64,000 nt of DNA. Source: Mucilaginibacter sp. L196 (GTDB lineage: Bacteria; Bacteroidota; Bacteroidia; Sphingobacteriales; Sphingobacteriaceae). The first letter of the stretch is position 1; the number at the start of each line of letters is the position of its first letter. The notes under the pieces were generated by a model that saw only the letters and a list, made by a program, of their open reading frames with translations, was not told where the DNA came from and did no database searches. Shown here in pieces: positions 36,801 through 44,833 of this stretch. A program made the translations under genes and the position numbers. The DNA lies in contig NZ_LMUO01000019.1 of NCBI RefSeq assembly GCF_009765905.1, positions 456,541 through 520,540 on the forward strand, in the 5' to 3' direction.

Positions 36801-38143
36801 ATATGGACCCGGTTATACCGATGACTATGATTTTTGAGTTGTTTGCTGAAACTGCAGCAGAACAGGCACCGGGGGAATTGGTACAAAAGATTATGAATGT
36901 TAAAGTGTTTCAATGGATGAATGTAGCCAAACCATTCAGAGAAACAATTGCCGGCGAATGGAAAAGCCAGCAAGTAGTTTATTTAAACTTAGAGCGTTTT
37001 GCCAATGCTGAGTTAGTATTAGCCAATCAATATGCTAAAATATGGGCGCAAAATTTCGATACGGGGGAATTATTAGATATAAGCAAAACCAGTGAGCAGA
37101 TATATGAAGAACATATGTTTCATGGCCCTGGTTATCAAGGGATAAAAAAAATAGTAGCAGTTGGTGAAAAAGGCATTACCGGTATTATTGAGGGCGGTGT
37201 AGGCAAAGGATCACTGCTGGATAATGCTGGGCAACTATTTGGCTTATGGCTGCAGCTTACGCTTACTAAGGACCGTATAGCTTTCCCCGTGAAAATTCAG
37301 GAAATAGAATTTTTCACTGATTTTAAAGATCAGGCTGGTGAATTTGAATGCACTTGTGTACTTACCGAACTGAACGATGAATTTGCCACGGCTGATTTTA
37401 TGATGAAACGGAACGGGCAGGTATGGGCCATTATAACCGGCTGGCAAAACAGGCGGCTTGAAATTGATGAAGCTTTGTGGAAAGTATCCATGTCGCCTTT
37501 AAATAATTGCTTATCTGAAGAAATTGCACCTGGGGTATTTATGTTTCATAATGCGTATAGCCGTGTAGTTTCATGGGATTTTATACTAAAAAGATATTTT
37601 AATCAGGGCGAGAAGAAGCATCACAACTCCTTGTTGCCCAATAAGCGAAAAGAATGGATCATTAGCCGGGTGGCGGTGAAAGATGCAGTTAGAAATCTGC
37701 TGAAAAAAACAAAGGAGCAACCCTGCTTTCCGATAGAATTTGAGATCAAAGCCAGCGAAGTTGGCAAGCCTTACCCGGATGGTGGCATGACCAAAGATAT
37801 TCATATATCTATCGCTCACAAAGGAACCGATGCAGTGGGTATTGCACAATATGATAAGTCAGTCGGCATTGATATTGAACGTATTGAAACCCGTAGCGAA
37901 GGCTTTTTTGAAATGGTGTTTTCAGTAAGTGAACAAGACTTACTGGCAGATAAAAACAAAGATGAATGGGCAACCCGGTTTTGGGTGGCTAAAGAGGCTT
38001 ACGGCAAGTATTTGGGAAAAGGTTTGCAGGGCAACCCTAAAGCGTATACAGTAGAATCAATTATTGGGGATGATTTAAGCATAAACGGAATCACAATAAA
38101 AACAATCAAACATAAAAATTATATAATAGGATGGACAATATAG
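33887..38143 (+). CDS. Second PKS megaenzyme: KS-AT-DH-phosphopantetheinyl transferase
   Basis: Three bases after the first PKS. Domains: KS (~1-455) with an intact active site (LDAACASSLIAID, EAHGTGTPLGD, SNIGHAMPASG), so it is a working ketosynthase and not a chain-length factor; AT (~545-815), whose entry motif is altered (FPGLDGL for FPGQGSQ) but with GHSLGEW intact; a DH-type double hot dog (~945-1200; YLVDHSLLRQPKNWP with catalytic His, FHGPGYQGI, LLDNAGQ with Asp); and an Sfp-type PPTase (~1240-1418; VGIDIERIE, WVAKEAYGKYLGKGL). The PPTase would load the ACPs of this system. There is no ACP of its own; the tandem ACPs upstream or the free ACP downstream must serve it. The stop overlaps the ACP gene by 13 bases. 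Confidence 0.9.
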   Translation: MKKTDIAIVGMSCIFPGAADKDAFWQNIINKVDSIKVVPAERIDEIYFDQGSSGVDRFYCNRGGFIPDFEFNPAHFGILPVAVEGMEPDQLLTLSLVYNALEDAGVFEKNRSLEKAGIIIGKGNYAGPGATRAIEIIRTGEQIAMILKAALPHLTESEIEKVKKDFQIRKGRFGPDTAMGLIPNLVASLVANRLNMGGIAYTLDAACASSLIAIDHAVQELNSNRCNMIVAGGVHVGQNAAFWSIFTQLGALSKKGEIKPFDEHADGLIIGEGCGFVVLKRVEDAIADGDRIYAVVKGIGVSSDGSGNSVMSPSVKGQVKAIKQAWENAGISTGKIGYIEAHGTGTPLGDKTELETLLQVFGSNELLPKAGIGSVKSNIGHAMPASGIAGLIKTSLALYHDTLPPTLHCNEPLQQMKNTHFEPVQNAQVWSTCGLPRVAGVNAFGFGGINAHVVLEGYNSEKLQPVVANKTDAVLLLARDSNEALITAIESNDQEKGDGKYRIAIFDPTPERLKKAAKIAAKNMPWRNKQDIWYTNKPLLINGGKIAFVFPGLDGLAGGEVESVIAHFNIPQDEKTKGESLLHEALGILNKSSVLDIALKKMGVLPDMNAGHSLGEWLAARSSELAEESSVLNLLNYLNPETFDLKDSRFIAVGCGLDKLNPIIKDIQNLYLSNDNCPQQVILCGDTTAIARLIPILKAQQVFHQVLPFQSGFHSPFIADKLDVILEGMSNIQFRKTKFPLWSATTLELYPEGFEAIRQLSVEHLLKPVRFRELTERLYHEGARVFIQVGSGGLIGFIDDTLRGKDYNAVSSSVPIRGGMAQLQRVLAALFIEGKEISLNLMGYGNARAPVKNGIMLQLGSPLIGNLTSIKDLTLKQPLNINRKEVLLQDAAHPVMQAFNDNVAEMIDMQTELLQLFQNRLVQPAKPLVPVKPEHAVRVPFFKELDITLHNCPYLVDHSLLRQPKNWPNVDDMDPVIPMTMIFELFAETAAEQAPGELVQKIMNVKVFQWMNVAKPFRETIAGEWKSQQVVYLNLERFANAELVLANQYAKIWAQNFDTGELLDISKTSEQIYEEHMFHGPGYQGIKKIVAVGEKGITGIIEGGVGKGSLLDNAGQLFGLWLQLTLTKDRIAFPVKIQEIEFFTDFKDQAGEFECTCVLTELNDEFATADFMMKRNGQVWAIITGWQNRRLEIDEALWKVSMSPLNNCLSEEIAPGVFMFHNAYSRVVSWDFILKRYFNQGEKKHHNSLLPNKRKEWIISRVAVKDAVRNLLKKTKEQPCFPIEFEIKASEVGKPYPDGGMTKDIHISIAHKGTDAVGIAQYDKSVGIDIERIETRSEGFFEMVFSVSEQDLLADKNKDEWATRFWVAKEAYGKYLGKGLQGNPKAYTVESIIGDDLSINGITIKTIKHKNYIIGWTI

Positions 38144-38427
38144 CAGCAGCAAAGCTAAATAACGATGAGATATTTGATTTGATGAAACAGTTTATTACAG
38201 AGGTAATAGGCGAGGAGTTTGTTGAAGAAATGGATATCACGATGGAAAGCTCTTTTACCAAAGATCTTGAAATGGATAGTATTGAAATTGTGTCGTTCTC
38301 AGAAAAAATAAAGGCACACTTCGGCGATCAGATTGATTTTACCGGCTGGTTGTCAAACATGGATCTTGACCAATTAATCAACCTTGATTTAGGCACAATT
38401 GTTAATTACATTGAAGAATGCCAATAA
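38131..38427 (+). CDS. Free-standing acyl carrier protein
   Basis: An acidic 98-aa helical protein with the phosphopantetheine site in DLEMDSIEIVSFSEKI (Ser near residue 50). It carries the growing or finished acyl chain as a thioester. It starts inside the end of the PKS gene (13-base overlap) and its own end overlaps the hydrolase gene by 10 bases. Its site (DSIEIV) differs from the DSIKRM sites of the in-line ACPs, suggesting a different partner, perhaps loading or hand-off to the acyltransferases. Confidence 0.93.
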   Translation: MDNIAAAKLNNDEIFDLMKQFITEVIGEEFVEEMDITMESSFTKDLEMDSIEIVSFSEKIKAHFGDQIDFTGWLSNMDLDQLINLDLGTIVNYIEECQ

Positions 38428-39197
38428 TTAATATAAATAACAGAAAGGTACATATACAGGAATTGAATAAAGAAGGCCGGGAAACCGTACTGTTAATTCA
38501 TGGCATGTTTAGCAATCTTTCTGTTTACTATTTTAATATTGCACCCATTTTGGCCAGGCATTTTCATGTGGTGATGTATGATCTGAAAAGTCATGGTATG
38601 AGCGAAAGGGTAACCCACGGATACGACCTGAATAGTATGACAGATGACGTGCTGGATTTGCTCAATAGTTTGCAACTATCTTCTGTGCATGTAGTTGGGT
38701 ACAGTTTTGGCGGGTTGATTGCTTTAAAAATGGCCATCCGTTATCCGGATAAAGTAAAAAAACTGGTGCTAATAGAAGCCCCGGATCCTGACGATGATAA
38801 AACCCGGGATATTATTGACGATTACAACAAGGAGTTTTTAGAACACTATGTTGAAAATTTTACGGATACCACCAAAGTTAAAATGGGAAAACGGCAAATG
38901 GAGCGCAATCATCGTATGTATGAATATCTATTTCATGAAACCACTATAAAAAGTGATATGCTGATTGAACGTGATTTTTTTAAAGCAGAGGAACTGCTTA
39001 AGGTATCCAAAGAAACACTATTGATTTATGGAGCCAGCTCCAATTGCCTGGATGCTGGTAAACAACTGGAAAAAAAGCTGAAGCATTCACAATTATTGGA
39101 GTTGAACGGTGATCATAATATCCCCATACAAGAACCGGTAATTGTTGCAAATAAAATGGACTCGTTTTTAAAACAAGCAATATTAAGCCCCCTGTAG
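38418..39197 (+). CDS. Alpha/beta hydrolase (thioesterase-like)
   Basis: Classic alpha/beta-hydrolase layout over 259 aa: oxyanion-hole LLIHGMFSN near residue 28, nucleophile elbow VGYSFGGL (Ser near residue 96), an acid probably in the IYGASSNCLD strand region, and catalytic His in NGDHNIPIQEP near residue 235. Start 38418 overlaps the ACP end. Directly after PKS and ACP genes, its most likely job is to release the product from the carrier by hydrolysis, or to proofread; it could instead be a tailoring esterase. It is cytoplasmic, with no signal peptide. Confidence 0.85.
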   Translation: MPIININNRKVHIQELNKEGRETVLLIHGMFSNLSVYYFNIAPILARHFHVVMYDLKSHGMSERVTHGYDLNSMTDDVLDLLNSLQLSSVHVVGYSFGGLIALKMAIRYPDKVKKLVLIEAPDPDDDKTRDIIDDYNKEFLEHYVENFTDTTKVKMGKRQMERNHRMYEYLFHETTIKSDMLIERDFFKAEELLKVSKETLLIYGASSNCLDAGKQLEKKLKHSQLLELNGDHNIPIQEPVIVANKMDSFLKQAILSPL

Positions 39198-39201
39198 TAA
39201 T

Positions 39202-40410
39202 ATGGCAAAATTTGTATTTATAGTTCCGCCCTTAACGGGCCATATTAATCCAACCATAAGCATCGGAACAGTATTGTTGCAGCTTGGGCATGAGGTAGCT
39301 TGGATTAGTCTGGATAGTTCTTTACAGACAAAACTTCCTGAGGGAGCCAGACTGCTGTTAATACAATATGCAGAAAATGATCAGCAAAAGCAGGATAGTG
39401 AAAAATACCTCGATATTATCACCAAAAAAATAGTTTATGGTATAGATAGTATTAAGTTTTTATACGAGGACGTATTTATACCGCTTAATCGCTATAGTTA
39501 TGAAGGTATTTTGAATTTGCTCCACCAGTATAAACCCGATTTAATTATCACCGATCATCAAATGTTTGCAGGGGCTATAGCGGCGGTTAATAAAAATATC
39601 CCTTATGTTACTTCTGTTACGGCACCTGCTGCTATAAAAGTGATGGATGAGCTACCAAAGGTTCATGAATGGGAGGTGAAGCAAATAGTATCCCTTCAAA
39701 AAGAATTGGGTATTGAAGGAGACGGCTCTATCGCCTGTTCAAACCTAATGACCCTGGTGCTTACATCGAAAGCATTTTTTGGTGAAATGACATTGCCAGA
39801 CAACTATGTATTTGTTGGGCCTGTGATACATGAAAGAAAAGACAAAATTGCATTTGATTGGGGCAAATTAGAGCTAATGGAAGGCCGGCCTAAAATACTG
39901 GTAAGCATCGGGACGACTTTTGCTCATGAGCATAAGAAAGACTTCTTTAAAAAAGTTATCGAAGCCTTTGGAGAAAAACACCTGGTCGTAATTGTAGTTG
40001 CCGATCCTGACTTAGTTGATTTATGGCCTTCAAATTTCATAGTGCAGCGCCATGTTCCGCAATTAGAACTACTCCCGCATCTTGATGCAATTGTATGCCA
40101 CGGCGGACATAATACGGTATGTGAGGCCCTGTTAAACGGCTTACCAATGGTGGTTATTCCAATTGCTTATGATCAATCTCACGTGGCCGGCAGAGTAGTC
40201 AGAGTCGGGGCAGGTTTAAGATTAAACTTTAATCGCTTTAAAGCCAATCACCTTGAAGATGCAATGAGCGAAATTTTAAATAATACCATTTATAAAGATG
40301 CATCGAAACAAATAGGTGCATCTTTCACTGCCGCCGGGGGCACTGCACATGCAGCAGGGCTATTGGTAAAGTTGAGTGTTAATAAATCAATACAATTATT
40401 AAATAATTAA
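39202..40410 (+). CDS. GT1 (MGT/UGT-type) glycosyltransferase, first of a tandem pair
   Basis: GT-B fold, 402 aa. The N-terminal acceptor half opens FIVPPLTGHINPTISIG with the conserved GH. The C-terminal nucleotide-sugar half has CHGGHNTVCEALLNGLPMVV, then PIAYDQSH, the bacterial MGT/UGT signature. Enzymes of this type glycosylate lipophilic products such as macrolides, carotenoids and phenolic lipids using UDP- or dTDP-sugars. It starts 4 bases after the hydrolase stop. With its neighbour at 40417 it suggests two sugar additions to the PKS product. Sugar and acceptor cannot be read from sequence. Confidence 0.9.
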   Translation: MAKFVFIVPPLTGHINPTISIGTVLLQLGHEVAWISLDSSLQTKLPEGARLLLIQYAENDQQKQDSEKYLDIITKKIVYGIDSIKFLYEDVFIPLNRYSYEGILNLLHQYKPDLIITDHQMFAGAIAAVNKNIPYVTSVTAPAAIKVMDELPKVHEWEVKQIVSLQKELGIEGDGSIACSNLMTLVLTSKAFFGEMTLPDNYVFVGPVIHERKDKIAFDWGKLELMEGRPKILVSIGTTFAHEHKKDFFKKVIEAFGEKHLVVIVVADPDLVDLWPSNFIVQRHVPQLELLPHLDAIVCHGGHNTVCEALLNGLPMVVIPIAYDQSHVAGRVVRVGAGLRLNFNRFKANHLEDAMSEILNNTIYKDASKQIGASFTAAGGTAHAAGLLVKLSVNKSIQLLNN

Positions 40411-40416
40411 AAATAT

Positions 40417-41622
40417 ATGTCGAAATTTTTATTTGTTGTACCTCCATTTTTTGGTCATGTAAGCCCTACGCTTAGTATAGGTGCCAGTTTAATTGCGCGC
40501 GGGCATAATGTTAAATGGTTTGGTATAACACCTTTGGCAGATAAACATATACCGGCAGGCGGAGAATATATATATTCTGAAACTGATTTACTTGAACACC
40601 AGGAAGAGCTCCAAAAAATACTAAAGCGCCAGGATGATGGCCCCGCTTGTTCGGGCCCCGAAGTAATGAAACTTGCCCTGGAAGAAACCTATATACCAAT
40701 TGCCCGCATAATGATGAATAGTTTGGGTAAGGTAGTTGACGATTGGAAACCCAATGTAATTGTGAATGACTGTATAACCTTTGCTGGTGCATTATGCGCT
40801 CATATTAAAGGGATACCTTGTGTAACAACAACACCTGTTCCGCCTGATGTTATGGGCAACAGTGCCGAAAGCACCCCTAAAATATTTGAATGGCAGCAAA
40901 ATCTGGTTAAAGGATTGCAGCAGGAGTTTGGTGTATATGGTGATGAAATAGTGATTCATTCAAATAAGATGAATATCGTTTTTACTTCGCAGGAGTTTGC
41001 CGGTATTACTGATCCTATGCCACACATGAAATTTGTTGGCCCGGTAAAAGGTAGGCCAAATAACGCTGCTTTTGATTGGGAACGCCTGAAAATAGTAACA
41101 ACACCTAAAGTTTTTGTTTCGTTGGGTACTTTATTGGTTGATATAAGGAAAGAGTTTTTTCAAAAACTTATTGATGCCTTTGCAGGTACAGAACTTACAA
41201 TAATAGCAGCAACCAACCCTGATATTTTTGAACAATGGCCGGATAACTTTATAGTTAATGGCTTTGTTCCTCAGGCAGAATTAATGCCCGAAATGGATGT
41301 GGTGATATGTCATGGTGGTTTTAATACCGTTAATGACACTTTTATGAACGGCTTACCTATGCTTATCACACCAATTGCCTATGATCATTTTCATACTGCT
41401 AAACTGATTGAAAACGCAGGTTGTGGCATAAAAATTCGCTATAAACGGCTACGTACAGTGGATATGAGAAATGCTGTATTTGAATTGTTGGCTAATCCGA
41501 AATATAAAAGCGCAGCGCAAAATGTGCAGGAAACATTTATAAAAGCAGGGGGTAATGACCGGGCGGTACAATTGCTTGAAGAGTTTTCAAATAGGGCGCA
41601 AATGGTAGCATCTTTTGATTAA
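40417..41622 (+). CDS. GT1 (MGT/UGT-type) glycosyltransferase, second of a tandem pair
   Basis: A paralogue of the gene at 39202, 401 aa, opening FLFVVPPFFGHVSPTLSIGA and with the donor-site block CHGGFNTVNDTFMNGLPMLI followed by TPIAYDHFH. The two share layout end to end but differ clearly in the acceptor half (residues ~60-170), so they probably act on different hydroxyls or on successive intermediates. The stop lies 4 bases before the ATG of the first acyltransferase. Confidence 0.9.
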   Translation: MSKFLFVVPPFFGHVSPTLSIGASLIARGHNVKWFGITPLADKHIPAGGEYIYSETDLLEHQEELQKILKRQDDGPACSGPEVMKLALEETYIPIARIMMNSLGKVVDDWKPNVIVNDCITFAGALCAHIKGIPCVTTTPVPPDVMGNSAESTPKIFEWQQNLVKGLQQEFGVYGDEIVIHSNKMNIVFTSQEFAGITDPMPHMKFVGPVKGRPNNAAFDWERLKIVTTPKVFVSLGTLLVDIRKEFFQKLIDAFAGTELTIIAATNPDIFEQWPDNFIVNGFVPQAELMPEMDVVICHGGFNTVNDTFMNGLPMLITPIAYDHFHTAKLIENAGCGIKIRYKRLRTVDMRNAVFELLANPKYKSAAQNVQETFIKAGGNDRAVQLLEEFSNRAQMVASFD

Positions 41623-41626
41623 TACC

Positions 41627-42886
41627 ATGAAAAGAAAATTGCTATTTGCTGAGCGTATGCTTCACGGAGACGGAACTGAACCTTTTAATCTAGTGCTTCC
41701 TGTAAAAATAAGAGGAGTTTTTCCTGTTGAATATTTGCCCTGCGCGCTTAAAAGATTACAACAAAAGCACGCTTTATTAAGGGCTGTAGTTGAAAATGAC
41801 GAACATGGCATGCCTTGGTTTATAGTCAAAAACGAGGTTGACGAAATTTCTGTCAGAATTATGGACCGTATAACGGACGATGATTGGCAAGTCGAATCTG
41901 TAAAGGAATGGTCGAAGGCATTTGATACCGGCGACTCCCCGCTAATGCGACTGGTTTGGGTAAAAGGACCAGAAGTTTCCGAATTACTTTTGGTTATGCA
42001 CCATTGTTTTTGTGATGGCGAAGGTGCAATGTCCATTTTAAATGATTTGTTACGGCTATTGTATAACCCGGATTCAGATATTGGTGATCCGCATGATATT
42101 TTAAGTGTTGAAGATATAATACCGGCAGATGTACTCAAAAACAAATGGAATATTATAAAAGCAAAAATGATTGGAGCATTAGCAATAGTTGGACTGAAAT
42201 TACTACCCGTAAATAAGAAACCGCATATAAAGGGGGATAATCATATCATCAACTGGCAGTTTGATAAAGAATTGAGCAGCAGGTTATTTAGTAAATGCAA
42301 ATCAAAAGGCGTTACTGTAAATACAGCATTGTGTATGGCTGTGTTAACTGCATTTAAGACAGTAAGGAAAGAACAATTTTGCAATAAAATTTCATGTCCG
42401 GTAAATATTCGCAGGTTTATGCCTCAATTAAAAAAGGATGACACTTTTGCATTTGGCTTAATGTTAGTCGTTTCGCTTGATAAAGGGCTCGATTTTTTCA
42501 CCAACGCCAAAAAAATTCAGACGAAAATTAGTCGGAAAACCGAAAAATTAAATCCTTACAGCACCCTCATGGCAATGGAAAATGCGCATCCTGCCCTGCA
42601 TAACTTTACCAGGCTATTAAAAAAATCCAAATCAAGCAACGATTGTATGTTTTCAAATTTGGGAAGGATAAATATTCCTTACGAGTATAAATCCTTTACA
42701 ATAGAAACCATATTTAGCCCATCAGTAATTGGGCCCTTAGGCAATACAACTACCTTACTTACTTCTACCTATAAAGAGATAATGGATTTTACTTTTATAG
42801 TAAGCGAAGGGTATGTTCCGTATGTTGACGCTTTAGCTATAAAAGACAAAATAATAGAAATAATTTCAACACAACTTGCTATTTAA
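41627..42886 (+). CDS. Condensation-domain-like acyltransferase (PapA/WS-type fold), first copy
   Basis: I start at ATG 41627 (MKRKLLFAERMLHG); a TTG at 41615 lies inside the previous gene. The 419-aa protein has the two-lobed CoA-dependent acyltransferase/condensation fold, with the active-site HHxxxDG motif as VMHHCFCDGEGA near residue 128 and a C-terminal lobe with SCPVNIRRFMP and MFSNLGRINIP. Relatives such as mycobacterial PapA5 esterify hydroxyls of polyketide lipids with acyl groups from carrier proteins. Here it probably acylates the glycosylated PKS product or its sugar. A non-enzymatic NRPS-type role is unlikely with no adenylation domain in the cluster. Confidence 0.8.
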   Translation: MKRKLLFAERMLHGDGTEPFNLVLPVKIRGVFPVEYLPCALKRLQQKHALLRAVVENDEHGMPWFIVKNEVDEISVRIMDRITDDDWQVESVKEWSKAFDTGDSPLMRLVWVKGPEVSELLLVMHHCFCDGEGAMSILNDLLRLLYNPDSDIGDPHDILSVEDIIPADVLKNKWNIIKAKMIGALAIVGLKLLPVNKKPHIKGDNHIINWQFDKELSSRLFSKCKSKGVTVNTALCMAVLTAFKTVRKEQFCNKISCPVNIRRFMPQLKKDDTFAFGLMLVVSLDKGLDFFTNAKKIQTKISRKTEKLNPYSTLMAMENAHPALHNFTRLLKKSKSSNDCMFSNLGRINIPYEYKSFTIETIFSPSVIGPLGNTTTLLTSTYKEIMDFTFIVSEGYVPYVDALAIKDKIIEIISTQLAI

Positions 42887-42901
42887 AATGCGCGGTTTGA
42901 T

Positions 42902-44173
42902 ATGAGAAGAAAATTAATTGTTGGCGAAAGGATAATGTATGTTGACGAATATACGCCACTTAATTGTGTGTTTACTGTTAAAATACGGGGTGATTTTTCG
43001 GAAGGGCTATTACGTAACGCATTACATAAAATACAGCAGAAGCATTATTTATTGCGAACAACAATTAAAGAAGATAAAAAGGGAATCCCATATTTTGTTT
43101 TGAATGATAACATTGCCGAAATTTCGGTAAGGTTAGTTGAAAGGAATAATGATGATGATTGGAAAATTCAGTCTAAAGCAGAATTGGCGGATTTATTTAT
43201 TGATGAAAATAAACCACTGATCAGAATTGTTTGGATAAAAGGTGAAAACGTATCAGACCTGTTATTAACTTGTGCGCATTGTATTAGTGACGGAACATCT
43301 TTTGCATCATTAATGGGTGAACTGCTCTTGTTATTAGATCATCCGGAAAAAGAATTAGCCGGTTATCCTTTTTTTAATTCGGTAAAGGAATTAGTTTCAG
43401 CATCATTTACCGCCAACGGCAAACAAATTTTTAAGGCCCTGTTATTTTCGGGTTTGGCAAAATTGTTTTTTCTTTTCAAGCCCACCCGTGTTAAAAAGCC
43501 ATTGGGTGATAACTATATGCTTCACTGGAAATTAAATACCGAAGAAACGTCGGGGTTAATGGTTAAGTGTAAAGTTAATGGAGTAACGGTGCATGCTGCT
43601 TTATGTGTTGCCTTTTTAGAAGCATTTAAAGAAATAAAAGGAGGCAAAGCACATGGCAAGGTAATTTGCCCGGTTGACATACGAAGATTTATCAAAGAGA
43701 TAAAAGACGACAATATGTTTGCATTTGCCCCTATTACCGAACTTACGATTGATAAATATGGCGAAATAGATTTTTGGTCGAAAGCAAAAAAGTTAAAGAG
43801 CGATTTGGACAGTAAAATAGCGGCGATGGAAGTTTATGAATTACTGGCAATGAGCGAGTATTTTCAAGGTTCGGTAAAAGGGATGATAAAGCTTTTAAAA
43901 TCAACTGAAGGCAGTCACGATATTACCCTTTCAAATATGGGGAGATTAAACATTCAGGAACAATATGATTCTTTCGAAGTAGAGACTATTTACAGCCCCA
44001 ATGTATCAATGCCGTGGAGGAATGCCAATACTGCCGTGATATCTACATTTAAAGGACAAATGGACTTTGTAATTTGTTCAAACAATAGCTTTTTAAATGA
44101 AGCAGAGGCCGAAGCTATAAAGGATAAGGTATCACAATTATTGTTAAAGGAAGATATAGTGTTTTATGCTTAA
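42902..44173 (+). CDS. Condensation-domain-like acyltransferase, second copy
   Basis: A paralogue of the previous gene, 423 aa, same opening (MRRKLIVGERIMYVDEY) and same C-terminal blocks (VICPVDIRRF, LSNMGRLNIQEQYDSF). The active site reads CAHCISDGTSF, keeping HxxxDG, with the first His of HHxxxDG replaced by Ala; the second His, the catalytic one in this fold, is intact. Two different acyltransferases suggest two ester positions or two acyl donors. The stop overlaps the next start by 8 bases. Confidence 0.8.
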   Translation: MRRKLIVGERIMYVDEYTPLNCVFTVKIRGDFSEGLLRNALHKIQQKHYLLRTTIKEDKKGIPYFVLNDNIAEISVRLVERNNDDDWKIQSKAELADLFIDENKPLIRIVWIKGENVSDLLLTCAHCISDGTSFASLMGELLLLLDHPEKELAGYPFFNSVKELVSASFTANGKQIFKALLFSGLAKLFFLFKPTRVKKPLGDNYMLHWKLNTEETSGLMVKCKVNGVTVHAALCVAFLEAFKEIKGGKAHGKVICPVDIRRFIKEIKDDNMFAFAPITELTIDKYGEIDFWSKAKKLKSDLDSKIAAMEVYELLAMSEYFQGSVKGMIKLLKSTEGSHDITLSNMGRLNIQEQYDSFEVETIYSPNVSMPWRNANTAVISTFKGQMDFVICSNNSFLNEAEAEAIKDKVSQLLLKEDIVFYA

Positions 44174-44651
44174 ACAACATAAAGATGATATTACGTTCAG
44201 GAAATTTATAAGGAAGAATCTTCTTCGGTATATTTTCCCAAATATCATTTTCAATAGCTGTATCCCATACCTTACTCTTAGAAGTATGAATACCGTTTAT
44301 TTGTTCCAGGGCAAGTATTGTTTTGCTAGATTTTTACTACCTATGGCATTGCTGTTGCCCTTTATCATTACCTATGATATTTTAAAAAGAATTGTTGTTT
44401 TTTCTCAGCGAGATGATACTATATTGGAGCTACCTGATCGTTTTACAAAAAATAAATTCATGTTTACTATGGCGGCTATTAATGGCGTGGCTACATTAAT
44501 TGTTGTTTTAACGATTACGCTATGCGTGCAAATAAATATCCCCGATCATTACGGCTTTAACGGAACAGCGCTCTCTGTGCTCCTTGGTATTATTGCAGGG
44601 ATACTTTCTATAATTTTTGCACTTTTGCCGATAAAAAAAATCATCCTCTAA
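44166..44651 (+). CDS. Small integral membrane protein closing the PKS operon
   Basis: 161 aa with about four hydrophobic segments (FLLPMALLLPFIITYDIL; FTMAAINGVATLIVVLTITL; LSVLLGIIAGILSIIFALLP and an earlier weaker one). No family recognised. Its start overlaps the second acyltransferase gene, so it belongs to the operon. It may help move or anchor the lipid product in the membrane; that is a guess from position only. Confidence 0.7.
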   Translation: MLKQHKDDITFRKFIRKNLLRYIFPNIIFNSCIPYLTLRSMNTVYLFQGKYCFARFLLPMALLLPFIITYDILKRIVVFSQRDDTILELPDRFTKNKFMFTMAAINGVATLIVVLTITLCVQINIPDHYGFNGTALSVLLGIIAGILSIIFALLPIKKIIL

Positions 44652-44658
44652 CTTCCAA

Positions 44659-44833
44659 TGGATATTCCGGCGTCATTGATTACATCATTCCGGAATTACA
44701 AATAGACAATTCCGGAACACTGTGATCCTATTAATTTATTGACTGTTAATGCCAATTTTTCCAGATAGTCAACACAAATAGATGTTCTATAGCGTACGGA
44801 ATAGGCTGGCCAGCCACCCGGAATATCCACGCT
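44659..44833 (+). repeat. Dispersed repeat copy C
   Basis: Aligns with copy B (9516-9670) in the same orientation and with copy A (3723-3888) inverted. It shows TGGATATTCCGG, CATTGATTACATCATTCCGG, AATTACAAATAGACAATTCC, and the distal TGTTCTATAGCGTACGGAAT, followed by AGGCTGG. It begins 8 bases after the membrane-protein stop, so its TTCCGG hairpin may now also serve the operon as a transcript end. No transposase remains. Confidence 0.65.

Noticed and set aside
26846..38143. A canonical pfa (EPA/DHA) polyunsaturated fatty acid synthase.
   Set aside because: No FabA-like DH pair, no chain-length-factor KS and no separate PfaB/PfaD; glycosyltransferases and acyltransferases follow directly.
41662..42144. 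A 160-codon minus-strand open frame.
   Set aside because: Antisense shadow of the first acyltransferase gene, which has a clear active site; the shadow has no recognisable domain.
26846..44651. A flexirubin or aryl-polyene pigment cluster.
   Set aside because: Those use discrete FabF/FabG/FabZ-like enzymes, an aromatic starter ammonia-lyase and LolA/MMPL-type genes; none is here.
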